DNA from: Streptomyces novaecaesareae
GTDB lineage: Bacteria; Actinomycetota; Actinomycetes; Streptomycetales; Streptomycetaceae
Reading direction: 5' to 3'
Assembly: GCF_000716875.1 (NCBI RefSeq)
Contig: NZ_JNWQ01000006.1
Coordinates: 1 to 64,000, forward strand
Length of the DNA stretch: 64,000 bases
The notes under the pieces are model-generated. The model made no database searches and was not told the DNA's origin. It saw only the letters and a list, made by a program, of their open reading frames with translations. Position 1 is the stretch's first letter; every line of letters starts with the position of its first letter. The translations under genes and the position numbers were made by a program. Shown one piece after another: positions 1-7,116 of the stretch.

Positions 1-1581
1 CCCACCGGGCCCGCGCACCCCGCCGACCCCGGCCAGCCCGCGCACCCCGCCCGCCGCGACCTGCTCCGCACCGGCCTGGCCACCGGCGCCGGCACCGTCC
101 TGGGCCTGGCCGCCACCGCCGGCGAGGCCGCCGCCGCGCCGAGCCCGAGCGACCGCGTCCTCACCCTCACCGGCCATCTCCCCACCGGCGCACCCGACTT
201 CGTCTACCTCCCGGTCGAAGTCCCCGAGGGCGTCCGCGAGATCGCCGTCTCCTACGGCTACGACAAGCCCCCGGTCCCGGCCGGGACCCCCGGAAACTCC
301 TGCGACATCGGCATCTTCGACGAGCGCGGCACCGACCTCGGCGGCCCCGGCTTCCGCGGCTGGTCCGGCGGCTTCCGCACCGAGTTCAGCCTCGCCCGCG
401 ACACCGCGACCCCCGGCTACCTCCCCGGGCCGGTCAACCCCGGCACCTGGCACGTCGTCCTGGGCCCGTACCAGATCGCCCCGCAGGGCCTGGAGTACCG
501 CGTCCAGGTCACCCTCCGGTTCGGCCCGCCCGGGCCGCAGTTCACCCCGCGCTACCCGGCGGAGCGGGCCCGCGGCCGCGGCCGGGCCTGGTACCGGGGC
601 GACTGCCACCTGCACACCGTGCACTCCGACGGACGGCGCCTGCCCGAGGAGGTCGCGGCCGGGGCCCGCGCGGCCGGCCTGGACTTCATCGTCTCCACCG
701 ACCACAACACCAGCTCCTCGCACGCCGTCTGGGGCCCGCTGGCCGGCCCGGACCTGCTGATCCTCCCGGGCGAGGAGATCACCACCCGCAACGGCCACTG
801 GCTGGCCCTCGGCCTGGAGGCCGGCCAGTTCGTCGACTGGCGCTACCGCTCGCGCGACGAGGAGTTCCCGCGCTTCGTCCGCCAGGTCCACCGCTCCGGC
901 GGCCTGGTGGTGCCCGCGCACCCGTACTGCCCGTACGTCGCCTGCCAGTGGAAGTTCGGCTACGACCAGGCCGACGCGGTCGAGGTGTGGAACGGCCCCT
1001 GGACGTACGACGACGAGTCCGCGGTGGACACCTGGGACGGCCGGCTCGCCGTCGCCCTGCGCGAGGGCCGCTCGTGGCTGCCCGCCCTGGGCAACAGCGA
1101 CGCGCACAGCGAGCCGCAGGTGATCGGCTCCCCGCACAACGTGGTGCTGGCCGAGGACCTCACCCGGGACGCGATCCTGGACGGGCTGCGCGACGGGCGC
1201 AGCTGGCTCGCCGAATCCTCCGCCGTCCGGCTGGAGTTCACCGTCACCGGGCACGGCCGCCAGGCGGGCATCGGCGAGGACCTGACCGTCCCGGCCGACG
1301 CACCGCTGGACGTCCGGCTCACCGTCGCGGGCGTGCCCGGCGGCACCGTCCGGCTGATCACCGACGAGGGGCAGATGCACCAGGAGTCCCTGCCCGCCGA
1401 CGGCTCCGGCACGGTGGTGTGGCGCACGACGGCCTCGCTCGCCGCGTACGTCCGGGCCGAGGTGCGCCACCCGAAGGCGGACGGCACGCCGGGCAGGGGC
1501 AACGCGATGGGCCCGGACCTGCCCTGGGGCCCGATGGCGGCGCTCACCAACCCGATCGTCCTGCGCACCGAGGAGCACTGA
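1..1581 (+). CDS. CehA/McbA-type PHP-domain metallohydrolase, 5' end outside window
   Basis: The frame is open from base 1, so the start lies upstream; 526 codons are visible. Visible residues about 19-50 (RRDLLRTGLATGAG, then an Ala-rich hydrophobic run) look like a twin-arginine signal peptide, so the enzyme is probably exported folded. The PHP-like metal site follows about 180 residues later: GDCHLHTVHSDG (nt 598-633), STDHN (nt 694-708), AHPY (nt 916-927) and GNSDAHS (from nt 1090), the His/Asp set known from CehA/McbA hydrolases. A beta-rich tail of about 120 residues ends the protein. The substrate cannot be deduced. Pyrimidine-rich CCGTCCCTCCG-like units follow the stop. Bases 1582-1865 hold no gene. 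Confidence 0.85.
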   Translation, partial: PTGPAHPADPGQPAHPARRDLLRTGLATGAGTVLGLAATAGEAAAAPSPSDRVLTLTGHLPTGAPDFVYLPVEVPEGVREIAVSYGYDKPPVPAGTPGNSCDIGIFDERGTDLGGPGFRGWSGGFRTEFSLARDTATPGYLPGPVNPGTWHVVLGPYQIAPQGLEYRVQVTLRFGPPGPQFTPRYPAERARGRGRAWYRGDCHLHTVHSDGRRLPEEVAAGARAAGLDFIVSTDHNTSSSHAVWGPLAGPDLLILPGEEITTRNGHWLALGLEAGQFVDWRYRSRDEEFPRFVRQVHRSGGLVVPAHPYCPYVACQWKFGYDQADAVEVWNGPWTYDDESAVDTWDGRLAVALREGRSWLPALGNSDAHSEPQVIGSPHNVVLAEDLTRDAILDGLRDGRSWLAESSAVRLEFTVTGHGRQAGIGEDLTVPADAPLDVRLTVAGVPGGTVRLITDEGQMHQESLPADGSGTVVWRTTASLAAYVRAEVRHPKADGTPGRGNAMGPDLPWGPMAALTNPIVLRTEEH

Positions 1582-1865
1582 CCCCCGGCGCCCCTCCGCC
1601 GTCCCTCCGCCGTCCCTCCGCAAGCGCCCCGCCGACCCCCCACCAATCCCCCGCCGACCCCCCGTGATCTCCCCCGGTACCCCGTCCGCCCGCCGGGCGG
1701 GGGACGACTCGGGGCACCCGTTTGGACTAGGTTGATCCTCGAAACACATCAGTCGTAGGGACGAGGCGGTCTGCTGTCCGGATCCGTGCCGACCAGCTCC
1801 TTCGCACTCCGACCGCCTCGCCCCGGCTACCCGCCCCTCCCCGGCCCGCGAAGGGATCAGCAGCT

Positions 1866-2360
1866 GTGAACCGTACGACCGTAGGTGGGCCGGAGCTCGG
1901 GGGCGGCCGCGGCGCCGGTGGCGTCCTCGTCCTTGTCGACCCGTCCGGGGCGGGGGACAGCCCGGTCGCGGAGTTGCTCGCGCGGGAGCTGAACCCGAGC
2001 GTCCACCTGCGGACGGCCGACTTCCTGCGGGTCATCCGCAGCGGGCAGCTGCCGCCCCACCTGCCGGAGGCCGGGCGCCAGAACGCCACCGCCCTGGCCG
2101 CCGCCGCGCAGGCCGCCTTCGCGTACGCCACCCGCGGCTACCAGGTCGTGGTCGAGTGCCCGGCCGTCCCCGCCGCGCTCGACACCTTCCGCCGGGAGAG
2201 CCGCGCCACCGGCACCGCACTCCACTACGTCGTGCTCCACGCCGGCCCGGCCCCGGACGGCGGCTCACACACCATCGACACCGGCGACCTCACCACCGAG
2301 GCCGCCGCCGAGTCCGTCCTCGCCGCCCTCACCCGCCGCACCCACCTCCTCGGCTGGTAG
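1866..2360 (+). CDS. P-loop kinase-like small protein lacking the Walker lysine
   Basis: 164 residues from a GTG start at 1866. After a Gly-rich leader comes a hydrophobic strand and a Walker-A-like loop at about residues 23-34 (LVDPSGAGDSPV). In zeta-toxin/AAA_33-type small kinases this loop reads GPSGAGKST; here Asp replaces the essential Lys. The rest keeps the look of such a fold: alternating helices, a Gln/Ala-rich helix at about 77-95, and a second buried strand YQVVVECP where the Walker-B-like strand would be. I infer a P-loop-derived protein that probably no longer hydrolyses nucleotide, or binds it differently. No partner is obvious; it runs toward the convergent DinB gene with no terminator hairpin between them. 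Confidence 0.6.
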   Translation: MNRTTVGGPELGGGRGAGGVLVLVDPSGAGDSPVAELLARELNPSVHLRTADFLRVIRSGQLPPHLPEAGRQNATALAAAAQAAFAYATRGYQVVVECPAVPAALDTFRRESRATGTALHYVVLHAGPAPDGGSHTIDTGDLTTEAAAESVLAALTRRTHLLGW

Positions 2361-2387
2361 CCGCCCCTCCGAGGACGGGCCCGGGGA

Positions 2388-2900
2388 CTACGCCCCGACC
2401 ACGCCGTCGATCGCCTCGCGCAGGAAGTCGGCGTGCCCGTTGTGCCGGGCGTACTCGTGGATCAGGTGCAGCATCACCAGCCGCAGTGAGACCTCGGCGT
2501 CCCACCGGGCCTGGTAGCCGGTGACGTCGAGGCTCTCGGCGGCGCCTTCGATGCGCCGGGCGTGCTCGACCTCGGCCTGCCAGGCGGCGAAGGCCTCGGC
2601 CCGGGTGGATCCGGTGGCGTCGTACGCGGCCTGGTAGTCGCCGTCCGCGGACCAGACCAGCGGGAGGTCCTCACCGTCGATCACCCGGCGGAACCAGGTG
2701 CGCTCCACCTCGGCCATGTGCCGCACCAGGCCGAGCAGGGTCAGCGTGGACGGCGGGCTGGACCGCTGCCGCAGCTGTTCGTCGGTCAGCCCCTCGCACT
2801 TCATGGCGAGCGTCGCCCGGTGGAAGTCCAGGAAGCCGCGCAGCATCTCGCGCTCGCCGCCGGTCAGCGGCGGTGCGGGGCGTTCGTCGGGGACGTTCAC
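2388..2900 (-). CDS. DinB/DUF664 family protein
   Basis: 170 residues starting ATG at 2900. The pattern is that of the DinB superfamily four-helix bundle, DUF664 branch: residues 15-40 (EREMLRGFLDFHRATLAMK), LLGLVRHMAEVERTWF with the first metal-ligand His at about residue 62, and HLIHEYARHNGHADFLRE near the C terminus with the other His ligands. In actinobacteria many members are thought to be mycothiol-dependent thiol transferases or detoxification enzymes; the exact reaction is not known here. It diverges from the decayed ECF41 locus; a T8 run at about 2993-3000 lies in the shared gap. Confidence 0.8.
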   Translation of the reverse strand: MNVPDERPAPPLTGGEREMLRGFLDFHRATLAMKCEGLTDEQLRQRSSPPSTLTLLGLVRHMAEVERTWFRRVIDGEDLPLVWSADGDYQAAYDATGSTRAEAFAAWQAEVEHARRIEGAAESLDVTGYQARWDAEVSLRLVMLHLIHEYARHNGHADFLREAIDGVVGA

Positions 2901-3008
2901 GGTGTCGTTCTCCTCAAGTCTCGTCAGGTCTCGTCAAGATCGCCGGGAATCCTCGCGGACTCTAGCGAACCCGGCCGTCCGCCCGACGGCGATTTTTTTT
3001 CTCCCGCC

Positions 3009-3035
3009 TGTCACATCCGCCCGTCCTCCGGTGTC
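3009..3035 (+). promoter_or_regulatory. ECF41-type promoter in front of a broken ECF41 locus
   Basis: TGTCACA at 3009-3015, 16 bases, then TGTC at 3032-3035. The published ECF41 target motif is TGTCACA, 16 bases, CGTC, placed in front of the COE gene that accompanies the sigma factor; only one base differs. The promoter is therefore preserved while the sigma factor that should read it is truncated. Confidence 0.6.
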
Positions 3036-3043
3036 TTCATGCC

Positions 3044-3083
3044 CGAACAAGCACGAACAAGCATGAACAAGCATGAACAAGCC
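3044..3083 (+). repeat. Four tandem 10-bp units in the 5' leader
   Basis: Units CGAACAAGCA, CGAACAAGCA, TGAACAAGCA, TGAACAAGCC follow head to tail. They lie between the ECF41-type promoter and the AGGAGG of the decayed carboxymuconolactone decarboxylase start. Ten bases is about one helical turn, so slippage or a phased binding array are both possible. Confidence 0.85.
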
Positions 3084-3102
3084 ACCCCACGAGGAGGACA
3101 CC

Positions 3103-3162
3103 ATGGCACTCCGCCTGCCGAAGGCCCAGCTGCCCACCGAGCTCAGCGAGAACATGATCAAG
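3103..3162 (+). pseudogene. 5' stub of a carboxymuconolactone decarboxylase (COE) gene
   Basis: ATG at 3103 follows a good GAGGAGG ribosome site and encodes MALRLPKAQLPTELSENMIK, the typical N terminus of the alkylhydroperoxidase/carboxymuconolactone decarboxylase proteins that partner ECF41 sigma factors. After about 20 codons the similarity stops and the DNA continues, in another frame, as the second half of a sigma factor. The catalytic CxxC region of the decarboxylase is absent. I read this as the left stump of an internal deletion. Confidence 0.7.
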
Positions 3163-3163
3163 G

Positions 3164-3700
3164 CTCGGGCCGACCGAGCGGGCGGTGTTCGTGCTGCGCG
3201 AGGTCTTCGAGCTGCCGTACGAGGAGATCGCCGAGGCCCTCGACAAGACCCCGGCCGCCGTGCGGCAGGTCGCCCGGCGGGCCCGCGGCCACGTGGCCGC
3301 CCGGCGGCCCCGGGTGCGGGTGAGCCGCTCCGAGCAGGAGCGGGTGGTGGAACGCTTCCTGGAGACTCTGCGCACCGGTCGGCTGCAGGACCTGATGGAG
3401 GTCCTGGCGCCGGACGTGGTCCTGATCGCCGACGGCGGCGGGATCGCGGCGGCCCTGCTCGCCCCGCTGCACGGCGCCGAGGCGGTGGCGGCCCTGCTCG
3501 CGCGCGCCCACCGGGCGCCGGTCCGGTTCGACACCGAGCCGGTGTGGCTCAACGGCGCACCGGCCGGCCGGATCGACCTCGGCGGCGAGCCGTCGGTGGT
3601 CAGCGTCACGGTGGAGGACGGCCGGGTCACCCGGGTCTACATCGTGCGCAACCCCCGGAAGCTGACCAGGCTCGACGCCCCGGCCGACCTCTCCCGGTAG
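3164..3700 (+). pseudogene. 3' half of an ECF41 sigma factor gene (region 4 plus SnoaL-like domain)
   Basis: From 3164 the frame reads LGPTERAVFVLREVFELPYE, sigma region 4 with its helix-turn-helix through about nt 3300, followed by the SnoaL/NTF2-like regulatory domain of ECF41 factors with its DGGG motif (about nt 3430) and the NPRKL tail, ending at 3700. Region 2, which binds core polymerase and the -10 element, is missing, and a stop (TGA, 3155-3157) sits just upstream in frame. A GTG at 3185 could start a 171-residue product, but it would not be a working sigma factor. The stump of the COE gene upstream is out of frame with it. One deletion spanning both genes explains all of this. Confidence 0.75.
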
Positions 3701-3888
3701 CCGCCCCCGGTCGCGCGGTGGTGTTACGAGCCCCCTCGGAGCACCACCGCGCCCCTTTCCCACCGAGCACATCGGTCCATCACGTACCGTGTTCGGACCA
3801 CCACCGGTTTGGGTACGTACCTCGGCGCGTCCGACGCCGGGCGCCCGCCGAGCAGGAGACGCCCACCGAGCAGGAGACCGAGCGGCCC

Positions 3889-4701
3889 ATGGACCACAAC
3901 CGCATCCCCCCGACCGTACGCCAGACCTACGGCGCCGGCGATCTATCCAAAGCCGCCAGCTTCGCAGGCGGGTTCATCAACTTCGGCGACTGGCACGGCA
4001 TCGACCTCACCGCCCCCACCCCCGACGACCGGGTGCACAGCCAGGAGCAGCTGTACCGCCGCGTCCTGCACACCTTTCCCGAGCCGCGCGAACAGCTGCG
4101 CCTCGTCGAGGTCGGCAGCGGACGCGGCCTGGGCACCGCCCTCGCCCTGCGCGAGTTCCGCTTCGCCGCCGTCACCGGCGTCGACATCCACCCCGACCAG
4201 GTCGAACGGGCCCGCGCCGTCAACGCCAAGGCCCTGGCCACCTACCCCGACCGCCTCGCCTACGCCATCGGCGCCGCCGACGAACTCCCCTCCCCCGACG
4301 CCTCCCTGGACGGCCTGTACTCCGTCGAGGCCGCCCAGCACTTCCGCGAACTCACCGGCTTCGCCCACGAGGCCGCCCGCGTCCTGCGCCCCGGCGGCCG
4401 GCTCGCCGTCACCACCTTCTTCGCCGCCGAGGGCGCGGAGGTCGCCGAGCGCCTCAGCATCCTGCTCGCCAGTTTCGCGGACGGACTCGACGTCCCGCAC
4501 ACCCTCGCGGGCTTCACCGCCGACCTCGCCAAGGCCGGGTTCGCCGACGTCCGCACCGAGTCCGTCGGCTCCGACGTCTGGCCCGGCCTCGACCGCTACC
4601 TCGTCGACGCCGTCCCGCCCGGCCACTGGACCCGCAACTTCCTGCCCGCCTGGCGCGACGGCCTGCTCGACTACCACCTCGTCACCGCCACCCGCCCCTG
4701 A
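3889..4701 (+). CDS. Class I SAM-dependent methyltransferase
   Basis: 270 residues. I place the start at ATG 3889 (MDHNRIPPTVRQTYGAGDLS); the same frame is open farther upstream but without family-like sequence. Motif I is LVEVGSGRGLGTA (about residues 73-85), the acidic motif II GVDIHPDQ follows about 20 residues later, then the motif IV/V stretch DGLYSVEAAQHF and the post-motif ARVLRPGGRLAV. The layout matches small-molecule O- or C-methyltransferases of the Methyltransf_11 type. The acceptor is unknown and no biosynthetic partner is nearby. Fifteen-base repeats cover its stop codon. Confidence 0.85.
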   Translation: MDHNRIPPTVRQTYGAGDLSKAASFAGGFINFGDWHGIDLTAPTPDDRVHSQEQLYRRVLHTFPEPREQLRLVEVGSGRGLGTALALREFRFAAVTGVDIHPDQVERARAVNAKALATYPDRLAYAIGAADELPSPDASLDGLYSVEAAQHFRELTGFAHEAARVLRPGGRLAVTTFFAAEGAEVAERLSILLASFADGLDVPHTLAGFTADLAKAGFADVRTESVGSDVWPGLDRYLVDAVPPGHWTRNFLPAWRDGLLDYHLVTATRP

Positions 4702-4740
4702 GCCGCCGAACCCTGAAGCACCGAACCCTGCGCCGCCGAA
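4696..4740 (+). repeat. Stop-codon repeat: 3 x 15 bp
   Basis: Units CCCTGAGCCGCCGAA (4696-4710), CCCTGAAGCACCGAA (4711-4725), CCCTGCGCCGCCGAA (4726-4740). The methyltransferase stop TGA (4699-4701) is in the first unit; a second TGA is in frame in the second unit. Confidence 0.9.
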
Positions 4741-4831
4741 CGCCGAGAGCCTCCGGGCCCGTGACCGGACAGCCCGTCCGCTGCCCTGAGCGGGCGGGCG
4801 CCGGCGCCCCGGCCCGTCCGGGCTGCCGGCG

Positions 4832-5503
4832 TCAGGCCCGGAGGAACTCCAGCACCGCCAGCACCCGGCGGTGCGTCTCCTCGGCCGGCGGCAGGTCGAG
4901 CTTCATCAGGATGTTGCCGATGTGCTTGCCCACCGCCGCGTCCGACACCACCAGCGCCCGGCAGATCGCCGCGTTCGACCGGCCCTCCGCCATCAGCGCC
5001 AGCACCTCGCGCTCGCGCGGGGTGAGCCGCTCCAGCGGGTCCCGGCGGCGGCGCAGCAGCTGCCGTACCACCTCCGGGTCCACCACGGTGCCCCCGGCGG
5101 CCACCGTGCCGACGGCCGCCACGAACTCCTCGACCTGCCCGATCCGGTCCTTCAGCAGGTAGCCGACGCCGGTGCCGTCCCCGGCGTCCAACAGCCGGGC
5201 CGCGTACGAGCGCTGCACGTACTGGCTGAGCACCAGGACGGGCAGCCCGGGGGTGCGTTCGCGCAGTACGAGGGCAGCCCGCAGGCCCTCGTCGGTCTGG
5301 CCGGGCGGCATCCGGACGTCGGTGACGACGAGGTCCGGCCGGTGGTCCTCGACCGCCGCGCACAGCGCCCCGGCGTCGCCGACCGCCGCCACCACCCGGT
5401 GCCCGAACCGGGCCAGCAGGTCGACCAGTCCCTCGCGCAGCAGCACGCCGTCCTCGGCGACCACCAGCCGCAGGCCCTCAGCCGTCGGTCCGCTCATCGT
5501 CAC
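4832..5503 (-). CDS. NarL/LuxR-type response regulator
   Basis: 223 residues from GTG at 5503, overlapping the stop of the upstream kinase gene in a GTGA arrangement; an ATG two codons later is an alternative start. The receiver domain (about residues 11-130) has the acidic pair AED at 16-18, the phosphoacceptor Asp in LVVTDVRMP (about residue 62), a Ser/Thr-equivalent Ser in VLSQY and Lys in YLLKD. A LuxR-type helix-turn-helix fills the C terminus (LTPREREVLALMAEG, then AICRALVVSDAAVGKHI). It is the partner of the kinase encoded just upstream. Its likely target is the divergent permease promoter, which carries repeated GGTAGG-N6-CCTACC sites. Confidence 0.93.
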   Translation of the reverse strand: MTMSGPTAEGLRLVVAEDGVLLREGLVDLLARFGHRVVAAVGDAGALCAAVEDHRPDLVVTDVRMPPGQTDEGLRAALVLRERTPGLPVLVLSQYVQRSYAARLLDAGDGTGVGYLLKDRIGQVEEFVAAVGTVAAGGTVVDPEVVRQLLRRRRDPLERLTPREREVLALMAEGRSNAAICRALVVSDAAVGKHIGNILMKLDLPPAEETHRRVLAVLEFLRA

Positions 5504-6825
5504 ACCCCTCTTCCGTCGATCGGAGTGCAGGGGATCTCCACCCGCACCAGGGTCGGCCCGCCGGGCGGACTGCTGACCGTCAGTGTGCCGTCCACGACCG
5601 CGATCCGGTCGGCCAGCCCGGTCAGCCCGGTGCCGCGCTCAGGGTCCGCGCCGCCACGGCCGTCGTCCGCCACCTCGACGGTCAACCACCCCTCGGCGTA
5701 GCGCCCTTCGACGCTCGCGGTGCTCGCCCCGCTGTGCTTGGCGATGTTGGCGAGCGCCTCGGTGACGACGAAGTAGCCGGCCGACTCGACCGGCGCCGGC
5801 AGCCGGCCGGGCAGGTCGAAGCCGGTGGTGACCGGGATCGGCGAGCGGTCGGCGGCGTCCCCGCAGGCCTCCGGCAGGCCGTGGTCGGTGAGTACCTGCG
5901 GATGGATCCCGTTGATCAACTCGCGTAACTCGGCGAGCACTTCGCCCGCCTCGCGCTGGGCCGCGGCGAGCCGGGCGACCAGCGGGCCGTCGGCCGGAGC
6001 GTCCAGCCGGGCCAGCCCGAGCGCCATCGTCAGGGCCACCAGGCGCTGTTGGGCTCCGTCGTGCAGGTCGCGCTCGATCCGCCGCCGCTCCGCCTCGAAG
6101 GCGTCCACCAACCGGGCCCGGGAGCGCACCAGTTCGCCGATCCGCTGCTCCCGCCCGCCCGGCGCCAGCACCAGCCGGACCAGCGACGCCCGCGCGGCAG
6201 CCACCACCGCCACCGGGTAGGCCAGCAGCGGAAGCAGCAGCAGCCCGGCCAGTCCGAGCAGTGCGGCGAGCACCGCCGAGTGCACCTCGACCACCTTCAG
6301 CACGTTCACCTGCTCGCCGTCCAGCACGAGCAGCGGCAGCGCGGCGACGAGGTAGCCGGGTACGGCGAGGACGCAGCCGACCACCGCGAGGTCGATCGGC
6401 CAGAGCACGAACGCGGCGAGCAGCGCGAAGCCCAGCTCCCGCCAGGTCGCCTGCTCCCGGTAGCGCAGCCGTAACCAGGCCGCCAGGCCCGGGCGTTCGG
6501 GGACGCGGTGCGGATTCGCGACCCGCCCGCCGTCCAGGTAGCGGACCAGCCGGCGCTCCCAGGCCGCGGTCGGCAGCCCGGCCAGGCCCAGGGCCGCCGC
6601 CAGCGGCACCCCGACCAGCACCGCCGCCAGGGCCCCGGCGACCACCGCCGACAGCAGCAGCCCGGCACAGAGCAGCAGCCCGCTCACCCCGGTGACCAGC
6701 AGGTATCCGGCCGCCCGCCAGGGAGCCGCGGAGCGCAGGAAACCCGCGCGGGCCACCGATGCCCAGGCGCTCCCCGTACCGTGCTCGTCCCCCGCGACCG
6801 CCCCGGCCACCGCGCCCCCGCTCAC
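5500..6825 (-). CDS. Membrane sensor histidine kinase (HisKA_3/DesK-like)
   Basis: 441 residues. The N-terminal half is a run of hydrophobic segments (about residues 27-105 and 130-225) that would sit in the membrane. The dimerisation/phosphoacceptor motif ERDLHDGAQQRLVAL (His at about residue 255) defines the HisKA_3 family that pairs with NarL-type regulators. The ATP-binding part has the N-box EALANIAKHSGAS, then VADDGRGGAD and GLTGLADRI. Its stop overlaps the start of the response regulator, so the pair is translationally coupled. The sensed signal is unknown; the divergent FtsX-type permease suggests envelope or antibiotic stress. Confidence 0.93.
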   Translation of the reverse strand: MSGGAVAGAVAGDEHGTGSAWASVARAGFLRSAAPWRAAGYLLVTGVSGLLLCAGLLLSAVVAGALAAVLVGVPLAAALGLAGLPTAAWERRLVRYLDGGRVANPHRVPERPGLAAWLRLRYREQATWRELGFALLAAFVLWPIDLAVVGCVLAVPGYLVAALPLLVLDGEQVNVLKVVEVHSAVLAALLGLAGLLLLPLLAYPVAVVAAARASLVRLVLAPGGREQRIGELVRSRARLVDAFEAERRRIERDLHDGAQQRLVALTMALGLARLDAPADGPLVARLAAAQREAGEVLAELRELINGIHPQVLTDHGLPEACGDAADRSPIPVTTGFDLPGRLPAPVESAGYFVVTEALANIAKHSGASTASVEGRYAEGWLTVEVADDGRGGADPERGTGLTGLADRIAVVDGTLTVSSPPGGPTLVRVEIPCTPIDGRGV

Positions 6826-6870
6826 CCTGTCCCCCTGTCGCAGAAGTCCACCCGTACACCACCGCCCACC

Positions 6871-6934
6871 CTAGGGTCTGTCCTCGAACTCCCGCCCGCC
6901 CGGCGGACAACGGGAGTTCGAACTCAGACCCTAG
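6871..6934. repeat. 64-bp CTAG-bounded inverted repeat (MITE-like or operator)
   Basis: Arms of 24 bases (6871-6894 and 6911-6934) pair with three mismatches around a 16-base centre. Each outer end reads CTAGGGTCTG inward and each inner end CGAACTCCCG. CTAG is rare in such DNA, and GGGTCTGT-like termini recall actinobacterial IS ends. It lies in a divergent promoter gap, where a terminator would not be expected. A tiny non-autonomous element or a large operator are the alternatives. Confidence 0.6.
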
Positions 6935-6954
6935 GCAGCGCGCCGCCGCCCGGC

Positions 6955-6972
6955 GGTAGGGCCCGGCCTACC
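6955..6972. promoter_or_regulatory. Inverted repeat GGTAGG-N6-CCTACC, site 1
   Basis: Perfect 6-base arms around GCCCGG. The same geometry recurs at 7040-7057. It lies between the divergent two-component system and permease, so it is a candidate binding site for the response regulator. A duplicated CCTACCTTCCCCGG stretch runs on to about 6994. Confidence 0.55.
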
Positions 6973-7039
6973 TTCCCCGGCCTACCTTCCCCGGCATTCC
7001 GACCGCCGCCGGCCGCCGACGCCGGTGCCGCCCGCGGCG

Positions 7040-7057
7040 GGTAGGGCCGCCCCTACC
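7040..7057. promoter_or_regulatory. Inverted repeat GGTAGGG-N4-CCCTACC, site 2
   Basis: Perfect 7-base arms around CCGC. Its centre is 85 bases from the centre of site 1, about eight helical turns, so two dimers would sit on the same face. It is 60 bases upstream of the permease start. Confidence 0.6.
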
Positions 7058-7064
7058 GTCAGAA

Positions 7065-7080
7065 GTAGGCCCTGGCCTGC
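7065..7080. promoter_or_regulatory. Degenerate third site GTAGG-N6-CCTGC
   Basis: Same half-site and spacing as the two better sites but with one base wrong in the right arm. It ends 37 bases before the permease ATG. Confidence 0.35.
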
Positions 7081-7116
7081 CGACCGCCCCCGGCCCGGGC
7101 CGGTTCGCTGGACGCC

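Noticed and set aside
4796..4809. GGGCGCCGGCGCCC palindrome between the methyltransferase and response-regulator genes
   Set aside because: GC-only palindromes of this size are expected often in such DNA, and no loop is available for a good hairpin.
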